Counted from the first letter of the stretch, positions 33,769 through 51,395 are shown. The stretch: 64,000 nucleotides of DNA from an uncultured Sphingomonadaceae bacterium (GCA_947493195.1 CANLQG010000002.1:186001-250000), one strand, 5' to 3'. Made by a program: numbers and translations. The notes: generated by a model not told the origin, from the letters alone.

Positions 33769-35100
33769 TTAGCCTTCTGCGGCAGATTGCAGACGCGCGC
33801 GGGCTTCTGCTTCGCCGATCAAGGGCAGCAGTTCGCTCATGTCGGGTCCATGGTCCAAGCCTGTAAGCGCCTGACGCAATGGCAGAAAGAGCAACTTGCC
33901 CTTGCGATCCGTGGCAGCTTTCAGCCGCGCGGTAAGATCCGCCCACGGGTTATCCGACCATTCCAGCATGGTCGCCGCGTCCGCCAGGAACGCGCGCGTT
34001 TCGTCATCGAAATCGGGCTGGCTGACAGGACCGGTTACAATGGCCCACCAGTCGCCGGCATCGCCGACCTTCTCAAGATTGGGTCGAATGGCGTGCCACG
34101 CCCCAGCGTCCATTCCATCAGGCAGGCGATCGGCTACATCGGCAAAGTCGAACTGGTGCACGATGGCGGTGTTGATCCGGTCGAGTTCGGCATCGTCGAA
34201 CCTGGCAGGCGCGCGGCCGAACGTGGAAAGGTCGAACGTGTCTACAAGCGTTTCCCGCGCAGCGATCGGCTCCACCGGCTGGCTGGTGCCAAGCCGCGCG
34301 AGCAATGCCGCCAGCGCTTCCGGCTCGATCCCGCGCTCCCGGAAGGCGTCGCAACCCAAGGAGCCGAGCCGCTTTGAAAGCTTGCCTTCCCTGCCCACCA
34401 GCAAGGCCTCGTGCGCGAACCGCGGGGGGGCAGCATCAAGCGCGGTAAACATCTGTAATTGCACCGCTGTGTTGGAAACGTGGTCTTCCCCGCGCAGCAC
34501 ATCGGTCACGCGCATCTCGATATCGTCGACGCAGCTAGGCAACATGTACAGCCAAGATCCATCGGCGCGGCGGATCACCGGGTCGGATAATTGGGCAGGG
34601 TCAAACTTCTGCGCCCCGCGTATGCCGTCTTCCCACGCGATCGTCTCGTCATGGTCCAGCTTAAAGCGCCAGTGCGGCACAGCGCCCGCGGTCTCTTTCT
34701 CGGCGCGTTCGGCCTCGCTCAGTGCCAGCGCCGCCCGGTCGTAGATCGGCGGCAGGCCCCGCCCGAGCTGGATCTTGCGCTTCAGTTCCAGTTCCTGCTG
34801 CGTCTCATAGGCGGGATAGATGCGACCATCGGCGCGCAGTTTCTCGAAGGCCTGCTCGTAAAGGCCGAGCCGCTCGGACTGGCGCGCCTCCCCGTCGGGT
34901 GAAAGTCCCAGCCAGGCCAGATCCTCCCGGATCGCGTCGACATACTCCTCCCGGCTACGTTCCGCATCGGTATCGTCGATGCGCAGCATGAAGCGCCCCC
35001 CGGCCTTTCGCGCCAGCATCCAGTTGTGCAGCGCCGAGCGGATATTGCCAACGTGCAGACGGCCTGTGGGGGATGGAGCGAAGCGGGTGATCGTGGTCAT
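33769..35100 (-). CDS. gltX: Glutamate--tRNA ligase
   Basis: Class I aminoacyl-tRNA synthetase of 443 residues that charges tRNA with glutamate. The HIGH-type motif is in RFAPSPTGRLHVGN near residue 6, the KMSKS-type motif is GKLSKRLGSLG near 240, and the anticodon-binding helical domain follows. Length and motifs fit the shorter non-discriminating form; alphaproteobacteria often carry two GltX genes, so this may be the second. Start ATG at 35100 places the ATP motif directly behind it. The longer frame from 35148 has no support. Confidence 0.92.
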   Translation of the reverse strand: MTTITRFAPSPTGRLHVGNIRSALHNWMLARKAGGRFMLRIDDTDAERSREEYVDAIREDLAWLGLSPDGEARQSERLGLYEQAFEKLRADGRIYPAYETQQELELKRKIQLGRGLPPIYDRAALALSEAERAEKETAGAVPHWRFKLDHDETIAWEDGIRGAQKFDPAQLSDPVIRRADGSWLYMLPSCVDDIEMRVTDVLRGEDHVSNTAVQLQMFTALDAAPPRFAHEALLVGREGKLSKRLGSLGCDAFRERGIEPEALAALLARLGTSQPVEPIAARETLVDTFDLSTFGRAPARFDDAELDRINTAIVHQFDFADVADRLPDGMDAGAWHAIRPNLEKVGDAGDWWAIVTGPVSQPDFDDETRAFLADAATMLEWSDNPWADLTARLKAATDRKGKLLFLPLRQALTGLDHGPDMSELLPLIGEAEARARLQSAAEG

Positions 35101-35216
35101 GACCCAAGCGGTTAGCTCGCTTGGACCCTGCTCACAAGCGCAACGCAAAAGTGCTTGTAATCAGGTGAATTCCGAAGAATGTAACGGCGGACATATCACT
35201 TGGGGGTTCCACACGA

Positions 35217-36778
35217 ATATAGAAGGCGATTATCGCGGCCGCTTTGGCTGCGAGCACGGCCGTGCACACCATCCCGGCAGCAGCGGCGGCAGAACCATCG
35301 CTTTACCTGCAGTGCGGTGGGGAGCCCAACAACATGACCGGAAGCGTGCGATTCGCCCGGCTGCTGGGCGCACTCACGTTGCTGGCCATCTTCGCCCCCA
35401 GCCCCGAAAGTCCGGATCCCGAAGCACGCCTGTTCGGCGACGAAGGCGTGGCCGCGTGCAGCCAGCTTATCGAAAATCCCGACACAGGGGAGGGGAACCC
35501 GGTGCGCCGCGTGCCGCTGATCCTGGGCCTACGCATCATGTCGAGGCGAAGAACTACGAAGCCGCGTTGGGCGATGTCGCCCTCGCCCGGCAGGAATCGG
35601 CGGCAGCGGGCCTTGTCGGCAACTCCTATTTCGGCCGTTCGATGGATCTGTCGTTCAATAATGTCGAATCCGCCGTTCACCTGCGCATGGGCAACCCGCA
35701 ACGGGCGCGCGAGGTTTCTCTCTCCTCAATCGAGGGGATGCGCTATTCCTTCGTGCCCAGCCTCCATGCAGAGGATTACGGTCGCTTCCTGAAAGACCTG
35801 TCGCCCGAGGCGGAAATCAAGCACCACGCGGCCGGGCAGATCATGCCAGCTTTCCTGCTGAACTATGCCTCGCACCTCGACGAGGTAGGCCGCTTCGCAG
35901 ATTCCGCACAGGTGCATGAGGCCTTTATCACGGTGCTGGATGGCATCGGCGATGGGCCGCGCACAAGCGCGCCTTACGCCCGCGCAGCCATCGCCCACGC
36001 GCTGGCGGGCGCCTGGACCAAAGCGGGCGCCTGGGCCGAACGGGCGCAGAGCAACATGGTCCAGCGCGTTGCCGACGGGCAGTCCGAGGACAACAGCTCT
36101 GCCGTGGTTGAGCTGCTCGACCTCTACAAGGTGCTAGAACGGTCCCACAATGGCGAGGACGTGATGGCGCGGCGCGTGTTCGCGGCCCGCTCCCAGTAGA
36201 CCGTGCCAAGCTTCGGCGCCGTGCTCGAAGTCACGCGCCGCCTGCGCGAGGGGGCCGAGCCTGACGACCTGTGGGGTTCGCTGGAGTTTTCCGCCGACGA
36301 ACTGTGGCAGCGCCGTTATGACGAGCCTCTGGCCGTCGAACTGCAGAAGGATACCGAGAACGACGACCTGTTCGATCTGATCGTGAACACGCAAAGGTCG
36401 ACGAGTTCGAGGACCGGGCCCGCAACACCTACCGCGTCGATCGTTCGCGGATGATGGCAGACGAGGCAGACGACGACAGGCAGTGGGCGATCACCGCCAC
36501 CGGCGCAGTCCAGTCGGCCATTGATTCGATCATGTTGCACGCCGCCCTGCAGGCCCAGTCTCAGGGCAAGGAGGGCTTCACCATGCTGCTTACACCTCGC
36601 CGCGCGCGGGATATGGCGGTGCGGTGACCACCGGTTTTGCCCGCTTCGTGAACCGGGGCGACGAGAATGCACATGATGTCCTGTTCATCCCCGCCGCCGC
36701 TGTGATCGCCGAACTGGGTGGGATAATCCCGACACGCGAGGTGGCGCGCGCGAGCAGGTGCGTCGGCGCAACCGCTAG
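35217..36778 (+). pseudogene. Decayed exported repeat protein (several frameshifts and a nonsense codon)
   Basis: Remains of one long gene of about 510 codons. A signal-like start (KAIIAAALAASTAVHTIP) lacks a start codon: ATA TAG stands in front of it. The frame shifts near 35529 (RRVPLILG, then HHVEAKNYEAALGDV), reads TPR-like helices, and meets TAG at 36197-36199, after which the same frame continues with TVPSFGAVLEVTRRLREG. It shifts again near 36390 (AKVDEFEDR), near 36600 (YGGAVTTGFARFVNRGDEN) and near 36745, ending at TAG 36776-36778. The conserved-looking protein across three frames shows decay, or less likely sequence error. Function unknown. Confidence 0.75.
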
Positions 36779-37281
36779 GCGGCAGCGAGGGTCGCGGAAA
36801 TCTCGGCCACGGCGCGCTGGGTAACGGTAAATAGCCGCTCGTGCCGTTCCCGGCGGATCAAACCGTCGAGAACGGCCGTGAAGGCCGCGCGGTCCGCATG
36901 ACGCGCGGCTTCGGCCATCTGGGCAAAGGCGGTTTCGTCCGGCGTCAGCGCGTGACAGCAGGGGCGAGCGACCATCGCGTTTTCGGGCCATGCGAGAGAA
37001 CATCCGCGCGCAAAATCCATCACGGCGCGCGCTGCGGTAAAGGAGCCGAGACGCGTTGCCAGGTCGACCAGGGGATCGGACCCGCGCTCCACGCTATGGG
37101 CTGCAAGGCGCATTGCCAGCACCAGGGTGACAGCCGTAGGAGAGAACCGGCTGGCGACGACCGGTCTGCGCAGGCTATCCAGAATGTTCTGACCGTCATT
37201 GGTCGCAGAACGCAGGGCGGCGAATGGGGGGCGCTTGGGACAGGTCAAGGGAAGGCCTTTCGGTTTCGGCGATCGATTCAC
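36775..37281 (-). CDS. Hypothetical protein
   Basis: A 168-residue protein with basic N-terminus and helical body (LVLAMRLAAHSVERGSDPLVDLATRLGSFTAARAVMDFARGC). It carries a CC pair in MVARPCCHALTPDE. No family recognised. The start is GTG at 37281 without a strong ribosome-binding site; internal starts are possible. Its end overlaps the last bases of the convergent pseudogene. Confidence 0.5.
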   Translation of the reverse strand: MNRSPKPKGLPLTCPKRPPFAALRSATNDGQNILDSLRRPVVASRFSPTAVTLVLAMRLAAHSVERGSDPLVDLATRLGSFTAARAVMDFARGCSLAWPENAMVARPCCHALTPDETAFAQMAEAARHADRAAFTAVLDGLIRRERHERLFTVTQRAVAEISATLAAA

Positions 37282-37340
37282 CCCAAGCTATCAGTCCGCC
37301 AGTTAATTGCAACTCATTCGCAATAGCATTTTAAGGATAG

Positions 37341-37841
37341 CTACTGCGAGTAGAGCGTCAGGCTGTGCCCGCCGCCTTCGATCAACACCCCGTTCGATGC
37401 CGTGCGTCCCACATATTCGGCCAAGTCCAGGGCGCGAGCCACGTCGCCCAAGCGCGGCGGGATGCCGATTGCGCAGACGGGAGGCGGCGGTGCGCCGGGC
37501 TCGACAGGGGCGCTCGGCCTGCCCTCGCCCGTTGTTATTCGCAGCCCGTCGATCCGGTAGCTGAAAGCGAAGTTCGCACACCGCGGCTCCCACCAGATCT
37601 CTTGCGTGCTGGCGCTGAGCGCCAGGCCATAGGGCTCGTCGAATGGCGCTCCGTCGATCCCGGCAACGCGCCATTCTCCGGCAAGGGTTTCAATCTGGGT
37701 GATTGCCTGGCTGGGCGGCGCTGGCGGGGGATTTTCCGGACCACCGGGGGCGGGAAGCGTGGTGACCTGCTCTTCTGGTTCCGGCTCCGGCGAGCAGGCG
37801 AAGAGCGCAAGCGTAAGGGCTGTAGAACCAGCTATTCTCAT
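37341..37841 (-). CDS. Small lipoprotein, META/HslJ-like
   Basis: Predicted lipoprotein of 166 residues. The signal ends ALFAC, a lipobox, and is followed by a Pro/Glu-rich linker of about 35 residues and a domain beginning LAGEWRVAGIDGAPFDEPY, similar to META/HslJ domains. There is a run PPPPVCAIGIPPR and a single Cys pair that may form a disulfide. META-domain proteins are linked to motility, envelope stress or heat shock, without a known reaction. Start at 37841 gives the shortest credible signal. Confidence 0.58.
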   Translation of the reverse strand: MRIAGSTALTLALFACSPEPEPEEQVTTLPAPGGPENPPPAPPSQAITQIETLAGEWRVAGIDGAPFDEPYGLALSASTQEIWWEPRCANFAFSYRIDGLRITTGEGRPSAPVEPGAPPPPVCAIGIPPRLGDVARALDLAEYVGRTASNGVLIEGGGHSLTLYSQ

Positions 37842-37864
37842 GCGCCTTAAACGCTCAGGCAAAG

Positions 37865-37900
37865 AAAAAGCCCCGGCGAATTTCTACGCCGGGGCCTTTT
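37865..37900 (-). terminator. Intrinsic terminator after rpoC
   Basis: GCCCCGGCG (37870-37878) and CGCCGGGGC (37887-37895) form a perfect nine-base stem with an eight-base loop. The minus strand has a T-rich run (from 37869 leftward) and the plus strand has TTTT at 37897-37900, so it can work in both directions. It ends the rpoB-rpoC transcript. Confidence 0.85.
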
Positions 37901-37927
37901 CAAATTTTGTCGGTAGGGACGCTCGGA

Positions 37928-42334
<4,407 letters not shown>

Positions 42335-42406
42335 TTTTCGAATTCCCTTGGGGGGATTAACAGGGGTTGGCGGGGAGGCGGCCCGCTAGGGAGCCGCCGA
42401 CCCCTG

Positions 42407-46585
<4,179 letters not shown>

Positions 46586-46835
46586 ATTGTAGAGCCCTTG
46601 GCCTTCTCTTCGCGTGTGGGCAGCGGCGCGTGGCCGGTGCCGGAAAAATTCGTCAGGAGCGGGAGGACGCGAGACGCAAAAACGGCCGCAAGAAAGGCGC
46701 ACACCTTCCCTCTCGGGGCGGGCACCGCCTTCGCAGCCTTGATCCTGTCATCTCACGCAGAAACCGAAAGCTTCCGTCCTGGGCCGCGCCCCCGCGTAAA
46801 GGCGCACCTTGCTCGAAACTCTTCGGCGATGGGGC

Positions 46836-46864
46836 CATATAGGTATGCAGCCGAGTCGGGTCAA
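46836..46864 (-). promoter_or_regulatory. Sigma-70-type promoter for rpoB-rpoC
   Basis: Leftward TTGACC (46864-46859) and TATATG (46841-46836) are separated by 17 bases, a near-consensus promoter. Transcription would start near 46829 and leave a leader of about 240 bases before rpoB. The rest of the 375-base gap 46586-46960 shows no gene; a GGAG ribosome-binding site for the DUF885 gene lies just before 46961. Confidence 0.65.
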
Positions 46865-46960
46865 TGGGGGTGACCGCTGCCCCCCGCCCGCACGATCCTG
46901 CTGGCTGGACAGGCCGGTTCGCATCACCCAGACAGGGCCAGCCGAAGATGGAGACCTGCA

Positions 46961-48598
46961 ATGCGCCTGATCCTTGCCGCCCTGATGGCCTTGTGCCTTG
47001 CCACCACGGCCCACGCACAAGTCGGTTACGACGATCTTGTCGAACTGCACGAGGATCTGCGCGCCTACATGGTGCCGGCCTTCACCTCCGCCGTGGTGCT
47101 CGATTCGGGCGCGCGCGTGGGGGAGACCTACGCCGACGATCTGATGCAGCGCAAGCTGGCGGGGCTCGCCACGTTCGAACAGCGCCTGGATGCGATGCCG
47201 GTGCATGACTGGGCACGCGCACAGCAGGTCGACTATCTCGCGGTGCGATCCATCCTCAATGGTTATCGCTTCAACCTGCAGGTGCTGCGCCCGTGGAAAC
47301 GCGATCCGGGCTTCTATCTCGATCCGCTGATGCGCGTGGCGTTCGCCGAGGTGCCTGCCAGCGGCGATGACCTGGCCGACCTGCGCCGCCAGCTTGCCGC
47401 CGTGCCGCCCATGCTCGCCGATGCCCGCGCCAATCTGACGGAGGTGGCAGGGGACTATGCCGACCTCGCGCTCTACAATCTGGAAAACAGCGACGGGGTG
47501 AACCATTACCACCCCTACCGCGAAGTCCCGCCGCCGGGGATCATCGGTTGGTATAACGATCTGCTGACACGTGCCCGTACAAACCAGCCCGAGCTGGTGC
47601 CGGAGATAGAGGCCGCGCGCTTGGCGCTGACCGGCTTTCGCGACTGGCTGGAGGCCGAACGTCCGCGCATGGATGCGCCGGCAGGCGTGGGCGCGGCCCG
47701 CTATGACTGGTATATCCGCCACGTGCGCATGATCCCGATGGTGAGTGACGATATGCTGGTGCTGGCAGAGCGTGAGCACGAACGCATGACCGCCGCACTT
47801 GCCCTGCTGCGCCATCGCAACCGCGACGAGCCGCAGATCGCTTTGTCGGCCAGCGCCGAGGAGCAGCGCGGAAAAATCGCCGAAACCGATGGCATCGTGC
47901 GCGAATGGCTGGTGAAGGAAGACATCATCACCATTCCCGATTTCGTCGGCGAACTGGGTGCGAACACCCCTTACATCGAACGGCCTGGCGGCCCGAATTT
48001 CTGGGAGCAGATCCAGTTTCGCGATCCCATTCCCGACCATGTGCACGCGGTAATTCCCGGCCACCGGTTCGACGCGGTGCTGGCCGCGCGTGACGACAGG
48101 CCGATTCGCGGACGTTTCAGCGAAGGATCGCGCGCAGAGGGATGGGCCACCTATCTCGAAGAGATGACGATGCTGGCCGGAGGGACGGCCCATTCGCCCC
48201 GCGCGGACGAATACATGATGCTGTTCGGCATTTTCCGCGCCGCGCGCGTTCCCGCCGACATCAACATGCAGCGCAATGCGTGGAGCGTTGCCGAGGCGGT
48301 GGACTTCATGCGTGCCCGGACCCCGTGGCTGGACGAGGATGTGGCGCGTGTCGATGCCGAGATCTACCTGCGCCGCCCGCCCGGTTACGGCGTGGCCTAC
48401 ACCATCGGCAAGTTGCAAATGGATGCACTGCTGGCGGACCGGGCCATGCAACTGGGAGACGATTTCGTCCTGCGAGAATTCCACGACGAGTTCATGGCGG
48501 CAGGCAGGCTGCCCATCGCGCTTATCCGATACGAGATGACCGGCGAGGCGGACGAGATCGCGCTGTTCTGGGATACGCCCCCGATCCCGGCACCTTGA
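46961..48598 (+). CDS. DUF885 protein with altered metal motif
   Basis: Exported protein of 545 residues with a signal peptide ending TAHAQ. It belongs to DUF885, a family with a gluzincin-like fold whose active site usually reads HExxPGHH with a downstream EGWA. Here the first part is HAVIPGHR (about 362-369), so the usual Glu is Ala and the last His is Arg, while the second (SRAEGWATYLEEM) is kept. It may be an inactive or re-purposed homologue. It is divergent from rpoB and stands alone before the DUF2975 genes. Confidence 0.78.
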   Translation: MRLILAALMALCLATTAHAQVGYDDLVELHEDLRAYMVPAFTSAVVLDSGARVGETYADDLMQRKLAGLATFEQRLDAMPVHDWARAQQVDYLAVRSILNGYRFNLQVLRPWKRDPGFYLDPLMRVAFAEVPASGDDLADLRRQLAAVPPMLADARANLTEVAGDYADLALYNLENSDGVNHYHPYREVPPPGIIGWYNDLLTRARTNQPELVPEIEAARLALTGFRDWLEAERPRMDAPAGVGAARYDWYIRHVRMIPMVSDDMLVLAEREHERMTAALALLRHRNRDEPQIALSASAEEQRGKIAETDGIVREWLVKEDIITIPDFVGELGANTPYIERPGGPNFWEQIQFRDPIPDHVHAVIPGHRFDAVLAARDDRPIRGRFSEGSRAEGWATYLEEMTMLAGGTAHSPRADEYMMLFGIFRAARVPADINMQRNAWSVAEAVDFMRARTPWLDEDVARVDAEIYLRRPPGYGVAYTIGKLQMDALLADRAMQLGDDFVLREFHDEFMAAGRLPIALIRYEMTGEADEIALFWDTPPIPAP

Positions 48599-48718
48599 GC
48601 GCGCGATGCCGTTCACGGAGTCGTGGTACTCAGCAAAACGGTTTGGCCCGTTAGACGCAGATCGCAACAAGGTCGGCATTATTCAGCGGAGCATCGAATC
48701 CACAAAACGATAAGACGC

Positions 48719-48770
48719 ATATCGTTTTGCGATATTATCGATTGACAATAAGGTGCGACTCGGCCATATC
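48719..48770 (+). promoter_or_regulatory. Promoter with upstream dyad before the small peptide/DUF2975 operon
   Basis: ATATCG-TTTTG-CGATAT (48719-48735) is a perfect 6-5-6 dyad. TTGACA (48742-48747) and CATATC (48765-48770) follow with 17-base spacing. The dyad just upstream of the -35 is a likely binding site, perhaps for the HTH protein encoded downstream. The whole 206-base gap is AT-rich compared with its surroundings. Confidence 0.55.
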
Positions 48771-48804
48771 GATTTTCAATAACCCTCATCAAGGAGATCG
48801 ATAA

Positions 48805-48933
48805 ATGAACCGCATGCTCAACAATTCGCTCGCCGCGCTGGCCGCAGTCGTCATCGCGCTCACCTCGCTCAGTGCCATAACCGCGGTGCCAGTGCAGCAG
48901 GGTGCCGTAATCGCCGCACCGGCGCTGGCCTGA
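48805..48933 (+). CDS. Small exported or membrane peptide (42 residues)
   Basis: A 42-residue ORF with an excellent ribosome-binding site (AAGGAG at 48791-48796) right behind the promoter. It reads as a signal-anchor: a basic start, a hydrophobic stretch (LAALAAVVIALTSLSAITA) and a short Ala/Pro-rich end. It may be cleaved after residue 25 or so, leaving about 17 residues. It precedes the DUF2975 gene by 29 bases and is probably co-transcribed. Its role is unknown; a leader peptide or membrane regulator is possible. Confidence 0.6.
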   Translation: MNRMLNNSLAALAAVVIALTSLSAITAVPVQQGAVIAAPALA

Positions 48934-48962
48934 TCGTAGAACACGACAACGGAGGACTTTCG

Positions 48963-49517
48963 ATGACCGATGCCGACACTCGCCCCAATGACCTGCTGTT
49001 GCTGGCCGGCAAGGTAATCTGCATTGTCATGCAAGCTGGCATGGCCATCGGTGCCGTCGCCCTGACGGTCGCGATTCCCGCGCTCGTAATCTTCCGCGCC
49101 GAAGTCTTCAATCAATTCGCCGAGGCTACGGACGCCGCGCAGCTCGCCAACCCGCTGCTGTTGCTGATCGGCGTGATGGTGCTGGGGCTCGCCATAGTGG
49201 CGATGATGTTCGCCTTTTTCGGCACCCTGCGCAGGATCATTGCCACGGTCGGCGAAGGCGATCCCTTCGCGCCTGTCAACGCCACCCGCCTTTCACGCAT
49301 GGGATGGCTGATCCTGGGAGTGCAACTGGCGATGCTGCCAGCGACCGCCCTGGGCATCCAGTTGGCAAAGTATGCGGACGAGATGGAGGACGTGAACATC
49401 ACCGTCGACGGCGGATGGGACCTGACCGCGATCCTGCTCACCATCATCCTGTTCATCCTTGCCCGCGTATTCCGCCACGGCGCAGCGATGCGCGAAGACC
49501 TGGAAGGGACAGTCTGA
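48963..49517 (+). CDS. DUF2975 membrane protein
   Basis: A 184-residue membrane protein with four helices (about 14-38, 60-82, 110-132, 155-172) and a conserved cytoplasmic segment FFGTLRRIIATVGEGDPFAPVNATRLSRMGW typical of DUF2975. Such proteins are almost always followed by a small Cro/C1-type regulator, as here, where the ATG overlaps its stop. The pair is thought to be a membrane-linked regulatory unit, but its signal is not known. Confidence 0.82.
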   Translation: MTDADTRPNDLLLLAGKVICIVMQAGMAIGAVALTVAIPALVIFRAEVFNQFAEATDAAQLANPLLLLIGVMVLGLAIVAMMFAFFGTLRRIIATVGEGDPFAPVNATRLSRMGWLILGVQLAMLPATALGIQLAKYADEMEDVNITVDGGWDLTAILLTIILFILARVFRHGAAMREDLEGTV

Positions 49518-49756
49518 TGCCCCCGAAACCCTCATCCGACGCCGAAGGAACCGGCATCGTGATTCGGCTGGACGACCTGCTGCACGATCGCCGCATGACC
49601 CTGACCGAACTGGCGGAACGCGTGGGCCTGACGCTCGCTAACCTCTCGATCCTGAAAACCGGCAAGGCCAAGGCCATCCGCTTTTCCACCTTGGAGGCGA
49701 TCTGCCGGGAGCTGAAATGCCAGCCTGGAGACCTGCTGGGATACGAGCGAAAGTAA
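49517..49756 (+). CDS. Cro/C1-type HTH regulator paired with DUF2975
   Basis: A 79-residue DNA-binding protein. The helix-turn-helix reads RRMTLTELAERVGLTLANLSILKTGKAKAIRFSTL, matching the HTH_26/YozG-type small regulators. The segment CRELKCQPGDLLGYE is characteristic of this family. Its start overlaps the DUF2975 stop. It may bind the dyad at 48719-48735 and control its own operon. Confidence 0.82.
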   Translation: MPPKPSSDAEGTGIVIRLDDLLHDRRMTLTELAERVGLTLANLSILKTGKAKAIRFSTLEAICRELKCQPGDLLGYERK

Positions 49757-49832
49757 CCACTTGGAATTGTGGCAGCAGTGTGGCAATTGCGGCGCGCCCG
49801 GATTTTCAGGGTTCCAAGGACAGGAAATCAAC

Positions 49833-50075
49833 ATGAAGAAGATTATGCTCGTAGCCGCTCCCCTCGCTTTCGCTCTTTCCGCATGTGGCGGTGCCGCCGA
49901 CGATGCTGGCGAGCAGGCCGAAGATGTTGCCGAAGCTGAAGCCGAAGTGATGGATGCCGAAGCCGGTGTTGCCGAAGCCGAAGCCGAAGTGGCCGAGGAA
50001 ATGGGTGACGAAGCCATGGAAGCTGACATGGAAGCACAGGCTGAAGAGCTGGAAGAAACCGCCGACGAAATCTGA
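49833..50075 (+). CDS. Acidic Ala/Glu repeat lipoprotein
   Basis: An 80-residue lipoprotein. The signal ends ALSAC (Cys18), and the mature part is almost entirely Ala, Glu, Asp and Met in a repeating AEAEVMDAEAGV / AEAEAEVAEEMG pattern. That would form a long acidic helix or coiled coil in the periplasm. Ribosome-binding site AAGGA lies at 49815-49819. Function unknown; metal buffering or envelope spacing are possible. It precedes the rplJ leader region. Confidence 0.6.
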   Translation: MKKIMLVAAPLAFALSACGGAADDAGEQAEDVAEAEAEVMDAEAGVAEAEAEVAEEMGDEAMEADMEAQAEELEETADEI

Positions 50076-50121
50076 TCGGCAAATCTTCCTGCCGGGCGCG
50101 CGACATTCGCGTGCTTTCGGC

Positions 50122-50426
50122 TTGACTTTCGGGGCGTGGCAGCTATCTGCCCGCCCCGATTGCTTTTGCAATCATCCGTCCGAGACAGTTGGTGACCGGA
50201 ATGTGCCGGTCTTAATTTCCAGCCTAGACGGGGAAATGAGTTTTTGCAGATCGCTCAGGCGCTCTGCCATCAGCGTGATGTTCACGCACCTCCTTCCCCA
50301 TCAACGGACACGCCAGATCGCGATAAGCGCATCTGGCAACACCGATGCCATGTCGCATAAGTGGCATGGCAACTTGAGCCGGTCGTCCGCAAGAATACGC
50401 GGGCGGCCATAGTGAAGGAGTACGGC
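50122..50426 (+). promoter_or_regulatory. rplJ-rplL promoter and structured leader
   Basis: This 351-base gap (50076-50426) has no gene. A promoter-like TTGACT (50122-50127) with TATCTG (50144-50149) lies near its start. Two strong hairpins follow: CCAGAT/ATCTGG at 50313-50336 with an inner CGC/GCG, and TGCCATG/CATGGCA at 50346-50371. The ribosome-binding site GAAGGAG is at 50414-50420. A long folded leader suits autogenous control by L10(L12)4, as known in other bacteria, though the exact L10 motif was not confirmed. Confidence 0.5.
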
Positions 50427-50942
50427 ATGGATCGTTCGCAGAAATCCGAAGCGGTCGCCCAGCTCAGCGAAGTGTTCAACGAGGTCGGCGTGGTGGTTGT
50501 CACCCGCAACCTCGGCCTGACGGTGGACCAGTCCACCGACCTGCGGAACAAGATGCGCGATGCAGGGGCTACCTACAAGGTTGCGAAGAACCGTCTCGCC
50601 AAGCTCGCCCTGAAGGACACCGATTACGTCGGGATCGATGAATATCTCACCGGTCCCACAGCATTGGCCTGGTCAGTAGACCCGGTTGCAGCCGCCAAGG
50701 TTGCTGTCGATTTCGCCAAGTCGAACGACAAGCTGGAAATCGTCGGTGGCTCGATGGGCACGCAGGTTCTCGACGAAGCAGGCATCCGGTCTCTGGCCTC
50801 GATGCCCAGCCTCGACGAACTGCGCGGCACGATTGTTGGCCTGGTCAACGCCCCGGCGACGAAGATCGCCCGCGTTGTCAACGAGCCGGCAGCCAAGCTT
50901 GCCCGTGTCTTCGGTGCCTACGGCGCCAAGGACGCAGCATAA
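50427..50942 (+). CDS. rplJ: 50S ribosomal protein L10
   Basis: L10, 171 residues, base of the ribosomal stalk that carries L7/L12 dimers. It opens MDRSQKSEAVAQLSEVFNEV, with RNA-binding features VTRNLGLTVDQSTDLRNKMRDAG and YKVAKNRLAKLAL, and ends in the L12-binding helix. ATG at 50427 has a strong ribosome-binding site. The gene is followed by rplL after 75 bases and not by rpoB. Confidence 0.96.
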   Translation: MDRSQKSEAVAQLSEVFNEVGVVVVTRNLGLTVDQSTDLRNKMRDAGATYKVAKNRLAKLALKDTDYVGIDEYLTGPTALAWSVDPVAAAKVAVDFAKSNDKLEIVGGSMGTQVLDEAGIRSLASMPSLDELRGTIVGLVNAPATKIARVVNEPAAKLARVFGAYGAKDAA

Positions 50943-51017
50943 GAGACGCTTTCTCGCATTCGAGACGAAACATTCTGGGGCATTTTTACCGCCCCGCCCA
51001 ATTTGGAGTGAAACATC

Positions 51018-51395
51018 ATGGCTGATATTGCCAAGCTTGTAGAAGAACTGTCCTCGCTGACCGTCATGGAAGCGGCCGAACTGGCCAAGGCCCTGGAAGA
51101 AGAGTGGGGCGTTAGCGCCGCTGCTGCTGTTGCTGTTGCTGGCCCGGCCGGCGGCGGCGCTGGTGAAGCTGCTGCCGAAGAGAAGGACGAATTCGACGTC
51201 ATCCTGACCGGCGACGGTGGCAAGAAGATCCAGGTCATCAAGGAAGTCCGTGCCATCACCGGTCTCGGCCTGACCGAAGCCAAGGCTCTCGTCGAAGGCG
51301 CGCCCAAGGCCGTCAAGGAAGGCGTGAACAAGGCCGAAGCCGAAGAAATCAAGGGCAAGATCGAAGCTGCCGGCGGCACCGTCGAACTGAAGTAA
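51018..51395 (+). CDS. rplL: 50S ribosomal protein L7/L12
   Basis: Stalk protein of 125 residues that recruits translation GTPases. The N-terminal dimer helix ([29 protein letters not shown]), the Ala/Gly hinge (about 36-52) and the C-terminal domain with [28 protein letters not shown] are all present. GGAG lies just upstream of the ATG. A terminator follows, so rplJL end as a two-gene transcript. Confidence 0.97.
   Translation: MADIAKLVEELSSLTVMEAAELAKALEEEWGVSAAAAVAVAGPAGGGAGEAAAEEKDEFDVILTGDGGKKIQVIKEVRAITGLGLTEAKALVEGAPKAVKEGVNKAEAEEIKGKIEAAGGTVELK

Noticed and set aside
36203..36454. A separate small gene starting at GTG 36203
   Set aside because: It is in the same frame as the preceding coding stretch, directly after the TAG at 36197-36199, and is better explained as the continuation of the decayed gene.
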